This document shows positions 24,665-36,351 of a stretch of DNA of 64,000 nt, piece by piece. Source of the stretch: Spisula solida (taxonomy: Eukaryota; Mollusca; Bivalvia; Venerida; Mactridae); NCBI GenBank assembly GCA_947247005.1, contig OX365948.1:41730601-41794600 (forward strand), given 5' to 3'. How positions within the stretch are numbered: position 1 is the first letter of the stretch; every line of letters starts with the position of its first letter. The notes beneath the pieces were generated by a model. The model was not told where the DNA came from and made no database searches. It saw only the letters and a list, made by a program, of their open reading frames with translations. Made by a program: the position numbers and the translations under genes.

Positions 24665-25499
24665 GATTACCTGCGGCCTTGTAATTTAGTTGTATTGTTT
24701 AGGATGTGTTTTTTGCAGTTTGGATGCAATTCGAATTTATTCCGGTGTAAGTTTAAATTAATGTTTCTGTGAAAATAATTCCAATACATGTAAAATCGGA
24801 CAATACCGATTATCTTCCAATTATTTGTTTGTGTTAACGAATGAACACATTCAAAAGAATTAGAAAAAAAAATCATGTATCAATACCATGCTTCTCAGGT
24901 AATTTAGCGATGTGTTCTCTACGGGATGTAGTGCATTGCCCACTATATTTATTACTGTCTGGGAATCTTATTGCAGCTGCAGACACCTGGGTTATGTTTT
25001 ATCAAAGCACTTACGGAAATCGTAAATTTACGTTCAAATTTAAATTCTTAATTATTCTTTAAAACCTACACATTGGGGACAAATATTGTTTGTAGAGGTT
25101 CATTGACTTAATAGTTATTAATACCGAACGACTCTTTGTCACAATTTGTAGCTATCAAGAAGTTATAAAGAATTTAAATCCGAGCGTAAGTTTAAGATTT
25201 TCGTAAGTGCTTTGATAAAACAGTACCCTGCTGTTTAGATTCGTGGTCTCGCGTTCAAAGTGAAATTTCGGAATTGTTCTGCTTTCTTTGGTAAATAAAC
25301 TATTGTAATGCGATAAAGACCGATGTTATCCGCATGGAATAATGGAATTAGTCTGGTTCACGACATTCTAACAAAATGCTTCTTTTTTGGGATATTTTTT
25401 TTGAAATCGTAAACCATCGAGAACATGTCACGTGCCCCTCCATGGTCATTTTACTTTTGGCAATCCAATATAACCTGCGGCTCAAGGCCGCAGGTTAAT
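24665..25499. mobile_element. ~830 bp element with ACCTGCGGCCTTG ends, carrying a family A MITE
   Basis: Left ATTACCTGCGGCCTTG and right complement of ATTAACCTGCGGCCTTGAG. The right end also forms a perfect 11 bp hairpin (TAACCTGCGGC/GCCGCAGGTTA) at 25471-25499. Family A MITE copy 1 is inside. Confidence 0.55.
24988..25229 (+). mobile_element. ~240 bp foldback MITE, family A copy 1
   Basis: Arms TTTTATCAAAGCACTTACG and CGTAAGTGCTTTGATAAAAC pair; inner parts also pair. It is essentially identical to the reverse complement of 56678-56917, apart from a few terminal bases. It sits inside a larger element (24665-25499). Confidence 0.85.
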
Positions 25500-26410
25500 A
25501 ACCGGTATATCATTTTGTTTGGCCTAAGTATTAACCATTGAGATATAAATATCAATAGACCTATATTGATAGTATCATTGTTTAAAAGATCTTAACAAAT
25601 ATAATTTAGATTCAATAATTGTAAAGATATATTTTTGTAACAAATTGTAGACAAGTTGAACAATTAAATTATACCATCTGTCAAAAAACGTTCGCATCAA
25701 TAAGGGACATTCCTTGTGACAACTTAGGTAGGCTTTCTCCATACTACACTGACAGAACTCATGCCCACTCAGAATAGAGGTACATGCGCTACAGGAACTC
25801 TGCCATGGCCAGTCCTATGCCCGGGTATGAAAGGAGGAGGGTTGGGTGAGGGTTAGCACCCCTTCCTGGCCTTCCTCCTTAAAACACCATACCCCTACAG
25901 ATACGCAAACAAGGAATTCAATAGACACTTTGTTACTGGAAGACAATGGACCTTCAACTGGAAGGGAGCTACAGCGGCTCTCCGAATACACTTGCATTGT
26001 ACAGTGAGTAGTCCCAACAAAGTTAACAAATTATACATGTTAAACCTAAAAAATCTTATTTTCTGCATTATTACATTCTCATTAAGTTACGAGGTACACT
26101 ATAGCGGCACTTAAACTTGTGTATATTGTATGGCACCATTTAATGGCACTCAATTATCTGACGGATGCAGATATTCAGGAGCCGCTGGCTACATCAAAGT
26201 GCTTCAAAGCACGTTCAAGGGAGATAATACATGCCTTCAATGTCTAATTGAAAGAAAGGGCTTTTGTTTGGCAACGGGCACAAGAAGACCGTTAACAAAG
26301 GTGAGTATGTATCGCTTTCCACAGGAGGTAATCAATGCATTCTATATTAATTGAACATGAGGTAACTAAATAAAAGCACTCTGTAGCACTTTGCTTAGGC
26401 AATAGACCTC

Positions 26411-26852
26411 AGGCCCCAAATTCCACGAAAAAACTCAAGTTATTGCTCAGCGGAGACTGTTATTTTAAATTTTTATATGACTACAATTATACATGTATAG
26501 TTTTGTGATGTCGATTGCTACCTGGAACTGTGTACTTATTGCTAAATAATGATATAATAGGTGATTTTTGTATGAAATGCTCATGTAAATCCAACAGTAA
26601 TGAATAATAAAGAGTGTCACACTTGAGCTTGTTATAGCAGACTTAAGTTTCTGCTTTAGATGTTTAGAACTTTAAAACACTATTTTCTGTAAAAATCGGA
26701 CTTATTATGTATTTCGCTATTAAATTGTCATCTAACTGTGTTGAAACAAAATAATACATGCATACATTGGAGTCATTAAACCAACAAAATATGTTTTTAA
26801 AATAGCAGTCTCAGCTGAGCAGTAACTTAAGTTTTTTCATGGAATTGGGGCC
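26411..26852. mobile_element. 442 bp element with AGGCCCCAAATTCCA ends
   Basis: Ends AGGCCCCAAATTCCACGAAA and TTTTTTCATGGAATTGGGGC. Arms continue through ACTCAAGTTATTGCTCAGC. Confidence 0.7.
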
Positions 26853-27956
26853 TGACTGATGTTGAGTGTGATCTTATGCGACATGCGTCAATAATACACA
26901 CCGATAGATTAAACGCATGGAATATTCAAGAAAGTTAGGTAAATGTTTTGGCATAATAGGAGTTTACAATACTTCATTTCATAAATAATTTAAAATCCCT
27001 CACTTAAAAAATATCAAAACATTCTTACAGTAAATTAAAAGTTACAATTATTGTCATATTATCACATGTTATTAATATAAATATTGTTATTCCATTAGAA
27101 TAGAAGTGGCGTGAAGTCGCTAAAAATATGATGTTAACTTATGCACTTACTTCGAAAAATCGGTTTTTAATTCATTAAAATTTAAATCCAAGATCAACAT
27201 TGCTTATCATTATCAGTTCTTACACCGATATTTGTTTTAAAGATATATCTATACATTGTATCCGGCCACAGATATTTTATTTTTAGGTTTACCGTAATTT
27301 TTTTAAAATTTAGTTTTTTAAAATTTAGCTTTCTGTAGGTACGGGAATAAAAAATTAAAATGAGGGCCGCACTTGCTTGTATTTCTGTTAGAGACCTAGT
27401 TGGGTCCCTAGTTGGGCCCCTAATTGGCCTCTTGTTATTTTCCATGCCTTTTTGACAGCAAAATTCTCAAAATGCCTGTAAACCTGAAAATAAAAATACT
27501 GTGGCCTAATAGAGTATGTACGTTCTTGTCTTTTATTTAGCTAATGGAATGGATCAAATTTCACGAGTGTTTGCTACTCGTAACCTTATGGTTCTGCGTG
27601 GATAGGCATGTAAACATTTGAACAATATACAGAGCCAATCAATCAATCGGCATTGGAAACATACTGGATGGTAAATAAAACAAGCATAAATTAATACTAA
27701 CGAACAGGAGTAGATCATATAATGGTGTTTAAATCTAAAATAAGAAATTTTTATAATCATGATTTTTTGCTATAATCTTTAATTCAGTTACTCAAGTCTT
27801 TTAATTGATTTATTACTAAATCATGTTAAAGTACATAAAAAACTAAAATTTATGTAAAGTACAATTTGAGTATGTGACATTATCTAATCATCAGGAAATA
27901 AACATGGTGACTTCATCAAAAAATTCTTCTTCCATTTATTTGGGGCATTGTCGCAA

Positions 27957-28295
27957 TTTTTTTTGTTTATTTTTTTTGTTTATTTTTTTTTTTTTTGTCT
28001 GACAAGGGCAGCCTTATATCAACGGAGAGACAGAGTTGTGATACAAGGAATCTGGGTGTGTTACCCTAGCTCGTTTCGAATAGACTCCTTGGTTCTTTAA
28101 CGTGCCCTGTGTATAGCACCGATACACACGAGACTACCTCTGGGTTTCCAACCAGTTCATCTCTAGTTGGGTGGGAAACACTGAAAAGCGTTTCAGAAAT
28201 GACCAAGTGCCCCGGCCGAGATTCGAACCAGGGACCTCTCGATCAGTAGTCAAGTGCGTTACCACTCGACCACTGTTATCACTACGTAAAGAACA
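27957..28295 (-). mobile_element. tRNA-derived SINE, near full length
   Basis: Read on the minus strand it has a tRNA-like head with an A box (TGGTCGAGTGGTAACGC) and B box (GGTTCGAATC), then a body containing AACTAGAGATGAACTGGTT, and an A-rich tail of about 40 bases. Related but degraded copies lie at 16790-16940 and 57035-57285. The conserved-looking body suggests one of the central-domain SINE superfamilies known from molluscs; which one is not determined. Confidence 0.8.
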
Positions 28296-28319
28296 AGCTC
28301 AATAATTCCTCTATACTTT

Positions 28320-28965
28320 ATAAAACAAGAGCACAGCCTTGACATATATTGCTACAAAGTTTGAAGAATGCAGCTCAAATACTTTTGGCGTTAGATTGAG
28401 CGGCACAAGCCAAATTTCTTAAAAATGTCATCATTTGAAGGGCCATAACTCTGCAAATACTGGTCGGATCCAAATAAAAATATTAAAATAACAACAACAC
28501 ATGCTGAATAACATTGCTATGACTGTAGCCCAATTATTTTTTAAGTTAGGGACGACTCCAGCAAAATTTCATTAATTGAAAGGGCAATAACTCAGCTTAT
28601 AATGGTGGGATCCAAATAAAAATACATAGGAGCACAACAACTCATCTTGACTAACATTCCTATGGAGTTTGAAGACTGTAGCACAAGTACTTTACAAGTA
28701 AGAGATGACACAAGCCAAATTTCATCAAATTTCACAAATTCAAGGGCAATAACTCTGCTAACACAGGTTGGATCTGAATAAAACTATATACGTGCACAAC
28801 AAGTTATGCTGACTAATATTTCTATGAAGTTTGATGACTGTAGCACAATAAGTTTTCAAGTTACTGACAACACAACATGTGGGGCGGACTGACTGACGGA
28901 TGGACAGAAGAATGACTTACAAATCTATATCCCCCCAATATTGGTGGGAGGCATTAAAATTGCCT
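28320..28965 (+). mobile_element. pearl-like repeat block
   Basis: Several units around GGGCCATAACTCTGC, about 160 bp apart, ending in a GACTGACGGATGGACAG run and TATCCCCCCAAT. A related block is at 33895-34670. Confidence 0.55.
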
Positions 28966-31282
28966 AGTTACTCGCCTAGCGCAATTATGAATCCACACAA
29001 ATATTGAGTTAGCTACGTGCCTAATTTTCAACAACAATAATGATGACAGAAACAGTAAGAATGTAAGTAAGCTACCTTTTCAATGTCAGAATTCCTCAAA
29101 ACTCTTCAGAATTTGGAGGTATAAAAGTTACTGGGTATATATCAGACTTAAGAAATATACTTTCCGCAAAGAAGAATTCTCCACAGTGTTATAATTTTCC
29201 GTCAACTATCAATGGCCTAGCCATGACAACTAAGTCAAAGGTAAATTTTCAAATATTGATATATGATCAGTCAATGCTACAATGTTTATCAAATGTACAG
29301 TGATTCAAAAGTGGTAAGTACGTAGTAATCTTTTAAACAAATGGAGGCCATACACCCAACACAAACCAGACTTATTACTTTCAAGGTACACTTCAACTTC
29401 ACATAATTTATATAGTTTCCTATCCAGTTTACGAACTGGAATATATTATTCACTGTGGCAAACCCATGTGACAAAAGCTAAGCTAATATTTGTTGCCAAA
29501 ATTGTCAACAGAAAATCTCAATTTGGGTTACATTTTTGCTGGTACTTTTAAAATGGTTGATGGATTTTTATTTTTGCTTGTGCTAAATAATTAATGCATT
29601 CCTTTATTTAACGAAGGCAAACTCTTGACGTTTTTACGGAGACGGGGACATTTTTCTCCTGTCTCTCTTTGGCAGGACCAGTCATTCCTTGTGAGCCACT
29701 GTACACTTAGGTTTTTGAGATGCACTAAAGGTTTCTATCATGAATTAAGGCAGTTGATATTATTGAGTTAAGAAATACCACAAACTTATCATTTATGTTA
29801 AGTATAATGTCTGTTCAATTGTTTTAATCAACAAATAAATTGAAAAAGCAAAATTGCACGTGTATTTTGTTTCTTTTGGTAAACTTAAAGGCCTACTTTG
29901 GCCGCATTCCCAACAATACACAATTGTGAATATTTTCCTTAACTGACGCCAAAATCTCTTCAAATTTTGAAAACGAGTGTCAAATATGATGTATATTAAA
30001 ATGAGATAATATTTTAATACATTTTCAAAAGTGTCCATTAGTGTGTGAAATCCGTAAGACCATTCAATGATGAACAAATTACTTAAACTACTGGTATTAT
30101 CGAGATACTGACAGTTTAATGTGATAGTCATAATTAATCAATTCCCCGTCAGAGTGTGAGGAATATTGGCCGATGTAATATAGTCTAATAATGGATAAAA
30201 CATGTTCTTCTACACTACTACATGTAAAGCCAAGACAAAAATTAATGTCTCCAAAGAATTTACATCGTATGTACCCACATGAACCATTACATGTCATATT
30301 CCTAAACAAATTGTTTGTTTCTAACTGTTAACATGCCAAAAATAAGGGTACGTTATTAGGCCGATGATATTTTAAACATAAAGAAAAGTGCACTTTCCTT
30401 TGAAAAGTATAAAAATAATAAAAATAGATAATTTTTTAAACACCTTAAAATCTTTAGGATCAAAGTATATAAATTCTAGGGTACATTTATGTGCACATAC
30501 CATAAACATTATGTCCTTACAAAGCGTTATTAGACTAGACAGCAGAAGAAATCAATTCCTAGATTATTATCTCCCTTCCCCTATTTCTCTCCTAATGTGA
30601 CAAACTTATTATCTCCCTTCCCCTATTTCTCTCCTAATGTGACAAACTTATTATCTCCCTTCCCCTATTTCTCTCCTAATGTGACAAACTTATTATCTCC
30701 GTTCCCCTATTTCTCTTCTAATGTGACAAACCTTTTTGATTCTTATAAAAAAATCCATATTCTGTCAGAAAAAAGATGGTCCTACTGATTATGATTATTT
30801 ATTACCATAATTTTGAAAGTGCCATTTAGTGAAATTTTCTCTGAAAATTTACTGAAAATGTCACCCAATGAATATCCCACAAATATCAAAGATCTTTGAG
30901 CATGGTGTTAGTTTGTATGCTGCACTGTATCAAAATGTTCAATAGAGATTTGATGACAAAATTTTAAATAGATTTTTAATCAATTTGCATTATATAAATG
31001 AATATATAAAATATCATGGCCAATAATGAATGGTAACGTTGAATATACCAATCGTTCATTTATGGCAGTATTATATTTTATAGTGAAATAAACATACAAA
31101 GATATTGATTAAATTTAACATATTATGTATACAAATTTATCAAAATTATACGTTTTTGTCATCATTATGCCTTAGGAGTAGAGTAGTCATCTTCACAACA
31201 TTATTAATCAAAAAAACAAAACATTAATACAAGTCATTGATGATCTACTATAAATTCAAATTATTTCTTTAAATATTGTTTT
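28966..31282. other. intergenic, mostly unassigned
   Basis: Apart from the 42 bp repeat at 30564-30733, AT-rich sequence with no splice-linked coding segments on either strand. Confidence 0.5.
30564..30733. repeat. 42 bp tandem repeat, four copies
   Basis: TTATCTCCCTTCCCCTATTT then CTCTCCTAATGTGACAAACT, almost perfect. It produces a spurious 63-codon frame. Confidence 0.9.
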
Positions 31283-31370
31283 CAATCCCACTTGTCAACG
31301 GTATTTCAGTCAAATGGAGACGAGACTACCGGGTATGCAGTCAGGTTATGCTGACACCGGGCGAACCAGC

Positions 31371-31970
31371 AGTAGTCTTCAAATGAACTGGTTTAATTGT
31401 CAGGTAGTCTTCAAATAAACAGGTTTAATTGTCAGGTAGTCTTCAAATAAACAAGTTTAATTGTCAGGTAGTCTTCATATGAACAGGTTTAATTGTCAGG
31501 TAGTCTTCAAATAAACAGGTTTAATTGTCAGGTAGTCTTCATATGAACAGGTTTAATTGTCAGGTAGTCTTCAAATAAACAAGTTTAATTGTCAGGTAGT
31601 CTTCAAATAAACAGGTTTAATTGTCAGGTTGTCTTCAAATAAACAAGTTTAATTGTCAGGTAGTCTTCATATGAACAGGTTTAATTGTCAGGTAGTCTTC
31701 AAATAAACAGGTTTAATTGTCAGGTAGTCTTCATATGAACAGGTTTAATTGTCAGGTAGTCTTCAAATAAACAGGTTTAATTGTCAGGTTGTCTTCAAAT
31801 AAACAGATTTAATTATCAGGTAGTCTCCATATGAACAGGTTTAATTGTCAGGTAGTCTTCAAATGAACAGGTTTAATTGTCAGGAAGTCTTCAAATGAAC
31901 AGGTTTAATTTTCTGGTAGTTTTCAAATTAACAGCTTTAATTGTCAGGAAGTCTTAAAATAAACAGGTTC
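31371..31970. repeat. 32 bp satellite, about 18-19 copies, with alternating variants
   Basis: Unit AGGTAGTCTTCAAATAAACA then GGTTTAATTGTC. Variants AAATAAACAG and ATATGAACAG partly alternate, giving a higher-order period of 64 bp in the middle. Confidence 0.92.
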
Positions 31971-33894
31971 ATCAATTGGTATTCATATGATTAATAAACA
32001 GATTAATCAGTAGTTATTACTATAGTTTTTACAAGTGTTATATGTAAAAGAAAACATTGCATTCTAAAGACAACTGACAGGTAAAATGTGTTAAGACCAA
32101 AAGAAATTTCCAATGAGGTACAGCATAATTGGACTGGTACTATGATTAATCTACAGCAGTAACTGTTGCTTTGTACCTTCTTGTAAGTGTAACCTTAGAG
32201 TGTTATCAAACTTAAAATCAACAAAGTTGATAGTTATATATATATATTGTTTTTATATGAAGGTTTTTTTTTAGCACAATTATTCAGGAGCACAGTGTTA
32301 AAACTGCCGCTTGAATTTGCATGCGTTTATTGTGTATGCAAATAGTGTTTACAAATAGATTAATAAAATTCCAATGATTTCTACACCGTACACATTCTGT
32401 ATGTTTAAGTCTTATCTTAACATACTGACAACAAACACTGGCAAGCGTTTTATGTTTACAAATATTTACACTGTAGATCGAAGGCACCATTAAACACTTC
32501 ACATGGAAATTCTCAGATAATCAGAGTGAATCCTTAAATAGATCATGAGATGATACAAGGACACAGTGACGTCCAAAAAGACAAAGAAATAGAAAGAGGC
32601 CCTGGCCTAATTGGATGTTATTTTCTGTCAGTCTGTTATCAATGTTAATAATAAAAACCCTGCATACTCTTGTTTACGAATGCAGGGTCTCTTAGAACAT
32701 AACAGCTTTAAATAAAAATACCTCAAAGCTACCCATTCGAGGAAGCCAACGCCATGTAGTTATATACTGCTTTCTCGTGGAGTTGATCCCTTAAGAGATA
32801 TCATGCACACTTTGAAACGTTTGCTCTGCAACTTATTTTTATTTACTGACTGAAAAATTACTGAACTATAGTAAAATGAAACATTTTTGCCATGAATTAG
32901 TTTTTATCTTAAAATATTTACTGTAAAGCAAGTACGTAACCAGTCAAGAGCCTACATCATTCGGAAACTTTCTCATCGATCCTTCTGATTGGTCTGTCTA
33001 TAATAAACTCACAGATTGATTTTTTTATAAAGTTGTTAACATAACATTTATTCATCATAGATGCTATTCACAGACTTTAATAAATCTGGATGAGTATGTT
33101 GACAAAAACTCATGGTAGCAAGCTTAGGTGTTAAAAAAGAATGTTTAAGTGTTGGTTGTAAATCAGTGAACAAAAATTGTTTAAATGTGTTTTATGCACA
33201 TTTTATTATTGCAGCAACAGGAAATAGTCCACCATCAAACTTGCATATGTTTTGGATAGCAACCTACACAACACATGCATATATTTGGCCAAAATAAATA
33301 GGGCTCGGTCGATGAGAGGATCAGGTCAATGAGAATCAAGTATAAGTATGGAATAGTAAACTATCCTCCAGTAACTAAAAATATCATTTGTATGATTTTA
33401 AAAAACTTATATTAGGCCAACTCAAAATAAATTCATGGAATTTGATTAGCAAAAATGATCTTGGACCTAAACCAAATAGTCACCCACATAAGAATTAAGT
33501 TAATACGAGTATGAATCAAATAATCCTTTTAAAATTAAATTTCAGTGCATTGTAATTTGTAACTGTTTACAATTACAAAGGTGGTAAACCTTAAATAGCT
33601 TGAGCTGAATAAAACTTCAAGTCTTGGCAGTATGTCCTTACTGTGGATCTTTTTTCCATGTTAATCCTTTAAGACATGGGACTGGAATAATGTTTACAAA
33701 CATTTAATAATAATAATAATAGTAATAATGACTTTATTCACTTATTTCAGAGACTATAGATGGCATGTAATCTAAAGTCGCTGCTTATATAGTGGATTAT
33801 ATATTTGACAGCAAGTATCAATTTCAATATGGACCACTTGACTTAAGAAAAAAGCAAAAACAAGAAATTGGTCCATAGGACATGGATGTCCTAA
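31971..33894. other. intergenic, nothing recognised
   Basis: AT-rich, short frames only; no domain-like translation and no clear repeat structure. Confidence 0.5.
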
Positions 33895-34670
33895 CATGCC
33901 ATTTTACCATGTCAAGGGCTATAACTCTTCTAATACTGGATGAATACGAATCAAAATACAAGTATGTGTAACTAAACATGCTGTCAAATAATATGTCTAT
34001 GAAGAATGATGATAACTGTAGCTCAAATATTTTCAGAGTTTAACAAGATGGAACATTTCATCAATTCAAGGGCTTCAACTCTGTTACTACTGAATGAATC
34101 AAAATCAAAATAAAAAAGGTTGCAACAACACATATTAACTAATGTTCATATGAAGTTTGATGACTGTAGCTACTTTCAGAGGTTTTAGCGACACAAGCAA
34201 ACTTTTATCAATTTATCAAGGGCCACAACTATGCTAATAATGGGTGAATCTGAATCAAAATACACATAGGTCGCAACTATAGACACATACTGATAAATAT
34301 TATCATGAAGTTTTGACGACTAAAGCTAATTTTGACGACTGTAGCTACTTTCAGAGTTTTAAGCGACACAAGCAAAATTTCATGAATTCAAGTGCCACAA
34401 CTCTTCTAATACTGATCAAATTTTAGTCTAACTACCTAGAGTTACATATGTTGATTAATCTTATGATGTGTTATGACTATAGCTAAAATTTTATAGAGTT
34501 ATAATTGACACAAGAACTTTCCATCATTTCAAGGGCCACAACTCTAGTAATCTTGATCCACACATGCTGACTAATATTCCAAGTTTTGACAATTGTAGCT
34601 CAATTACTGTTAAAATTATGTGCCACAACATGTTGGGACTGGCAGACGAACAAGCACAACTTTGGCCCCC
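33895..34670 (+). mobile_element. pearl-like repeat block
   Basis: Repeated AAGGGCTATAACTCTTC / CAAGGGCCACAACTCT anchors, ending GGCAGACGAACAAGCAC and TTTGGCCCCC. Strongly diverged units. Confidence 0.5.
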
Positions 34671-34899
34671 GAAACTTAACATCAACCTTGTCAATACAAA
34701 GAGACAGACGGCTATTCACACAGCTCCTTAAATGATGACAGGAATTCAGAAGTATGAAATTCCACACCTTATCCAACTGCAAGACAATGCCAGGTACAAA
34801 AATGATTAAAAACTATAAAAACCAGTTTCTTCGGACACAGTCTTGAATTCAGGAACTCAGTGAGTTCCAATGGCTTCGTGTGTGTTATTGTTTATTTAC

Positions 34900-35450
34900 A
34901 TCACCCCCGCCCACTTCTTTAAGCAGAAACTTTGAGAAAGCGTGGTTAGCAACACATGTTTACATGGCGATTTTTACCGAACAGTTCCGTAAAATTGAAT
35001 TAAAAGCAGACAAATGTGTAACGAATATACACAAGTATTGATCCTACCTTAAACGGATGTAATTATCCTCAGAATTAAGGTGTCAGTTAAATAAACAGCG
35101 TCGTTCTCATTCTACAGTATGTAAAATTTAGTTGCCATCCGCCGGATATGAATATGAAAACGAGGCTCGCACTGTTTGTTTTTTTCAGGGGTTGTTTCAA
35201 CATAATTTTTACCCTTCTTTACCGGCTCAAATGATTCAATTGATAGCAAACTACGCTTTTAGTAATAGATCAGTGAAATTATATAAATGAAATGCGGGTG
35301 TGAGTTGCACTGGAACTTGTTATGGCATAATCTTAGGAACGCACGACTATAAGAGTAATAATCACGGCTAGCTAATTATTACGCGTCACCGGTTTGTTTT
35401 TGCTGCTGCTACTAAAAGTTAAAACACTTTTTATTGTTTAATGTAAGTAT
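34900..35450. promoter_or_regulatory. candidate head-to-head promoter region of CSPP1-like and PITHD1
   Basis: This non-repetitive stretch is richer in CpG than its surroundings (for example CGCGTCACCGG, CCGCCGG). On the plus strand a strong donor GTAAGTAT at 35443 could end a noncoding first exon of PITHD1, whose coding exon begins at a splice acceptor. On the minus strand AAG|GTAGGAT at 35046-35050 could end a first exon of the CSPP1-like gene. No TATA box was assigned. It is inferred from layout only; a separate CSPP1 promoter nearer 20 kb is possible. Confidence 0.3.
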
Positions 35451-35940
35451 TTTCCTGAAACTATTTTACAGGTTTTGAAAGTATTTTTATTTGTCCATTA
35501 TATGACACATCTGAAATTGTACTGTCATTCTCTCTTTATAGGATTACTGCGTGTTGTTGTATTTGGTTCAGTTTCGGACAAGCGGATTCGGATATCTTTT
35601 TATAGTAATTTAGTTCATGTCTGATGTTTTTCATGTCCGTGTTTATTGAAGGTCTAATATGGAAATTCAATCATCTCTTTGTGATGGAAATTCATCAGGA
35701 ATGAGGTGTCGAGAGTGATTGGTATAAGTTGTAAGAGCTTGATCATTAATAAATTCGAATAATAAATATCTGAATCAGCATGATATTTGAGTATCTATAT
35801 TATTATACGTGAAGCTGTCAAATCTGACCATTATGTCATGGTGCGCGAGAATAGTGTAAAATAATTTATAATCGTTGTGTTAATATGTCAAACTTCTGTA
35901 ATTTTGTAACACGACATTGCCGAAATTCCAGGGAAGCCTT

Positions 35941-35962
35941 ATCTATCTATCTATCTATCTAT
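35941..35962. repeat. (ATCT)n microsatellite
   Basis: Five tandem ATCT units followed by ATGT, upstream of PITHD1. Confidence 0.9.
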
Positions 35963-36150
35963 GTATACTGCATCACCCCCTCGCGGAGATTATGTGCAGG
36001 CCTTGACCCTGCCCCTCCCCATTTAGATCCATGCATGGCCATCATACATGTAGCCCTCCTGTTTTAAAACTGAAAAGGATTTTCTTGTTGAAATACAAAT
36101 GTAAAATAAACATACCATATTTAGTAATAACAACCGTTCTTAACCTTCAG

Positions 36151-36351
36151 ATGTCCGGACATGGTCATGGACACAGTCATGGTGGATGTGATGGACACGA
36201 TCATGATCATGTGACAGATGCTGAAAGGTCCGCTGCATATAGTTTGTATCTAAAAATTGATACTGAACGAGTACAATGTCTGAATGAATCTGTGGATGGG
36301 TCAGCCAAACAAGTGTTCAAACCTTGGGATCAACGTATGGATAAGGAGAAG
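36151..36351 (+). CDS. PITHD1: PITHD1 exon 1 (coding)
   Basis: Sixty-seven codons. The acceptor AACCTTCAG abuts the ATG; the donor is AAG|GTACATG. Encodes the His-rich leader (eight His in the first 20 residues), then [20 protein letters not shown] and [13 protein letters not shown]. Confidence 0.95.

Noticed and set aside
25740..26010. GC-richer segment, possible exon of another gene
   Set aside because: Neither strand gives a continuous frame with splice sites and a recognisable domain; it looks like an old dispersed repeat, but only one copy is in the window.
30388..30788. Two repetitive 63-70 codon frames
   Set aside because: The second is translation of a 42 bp tandem repeat; the first is AT-rich with no similarity seen.
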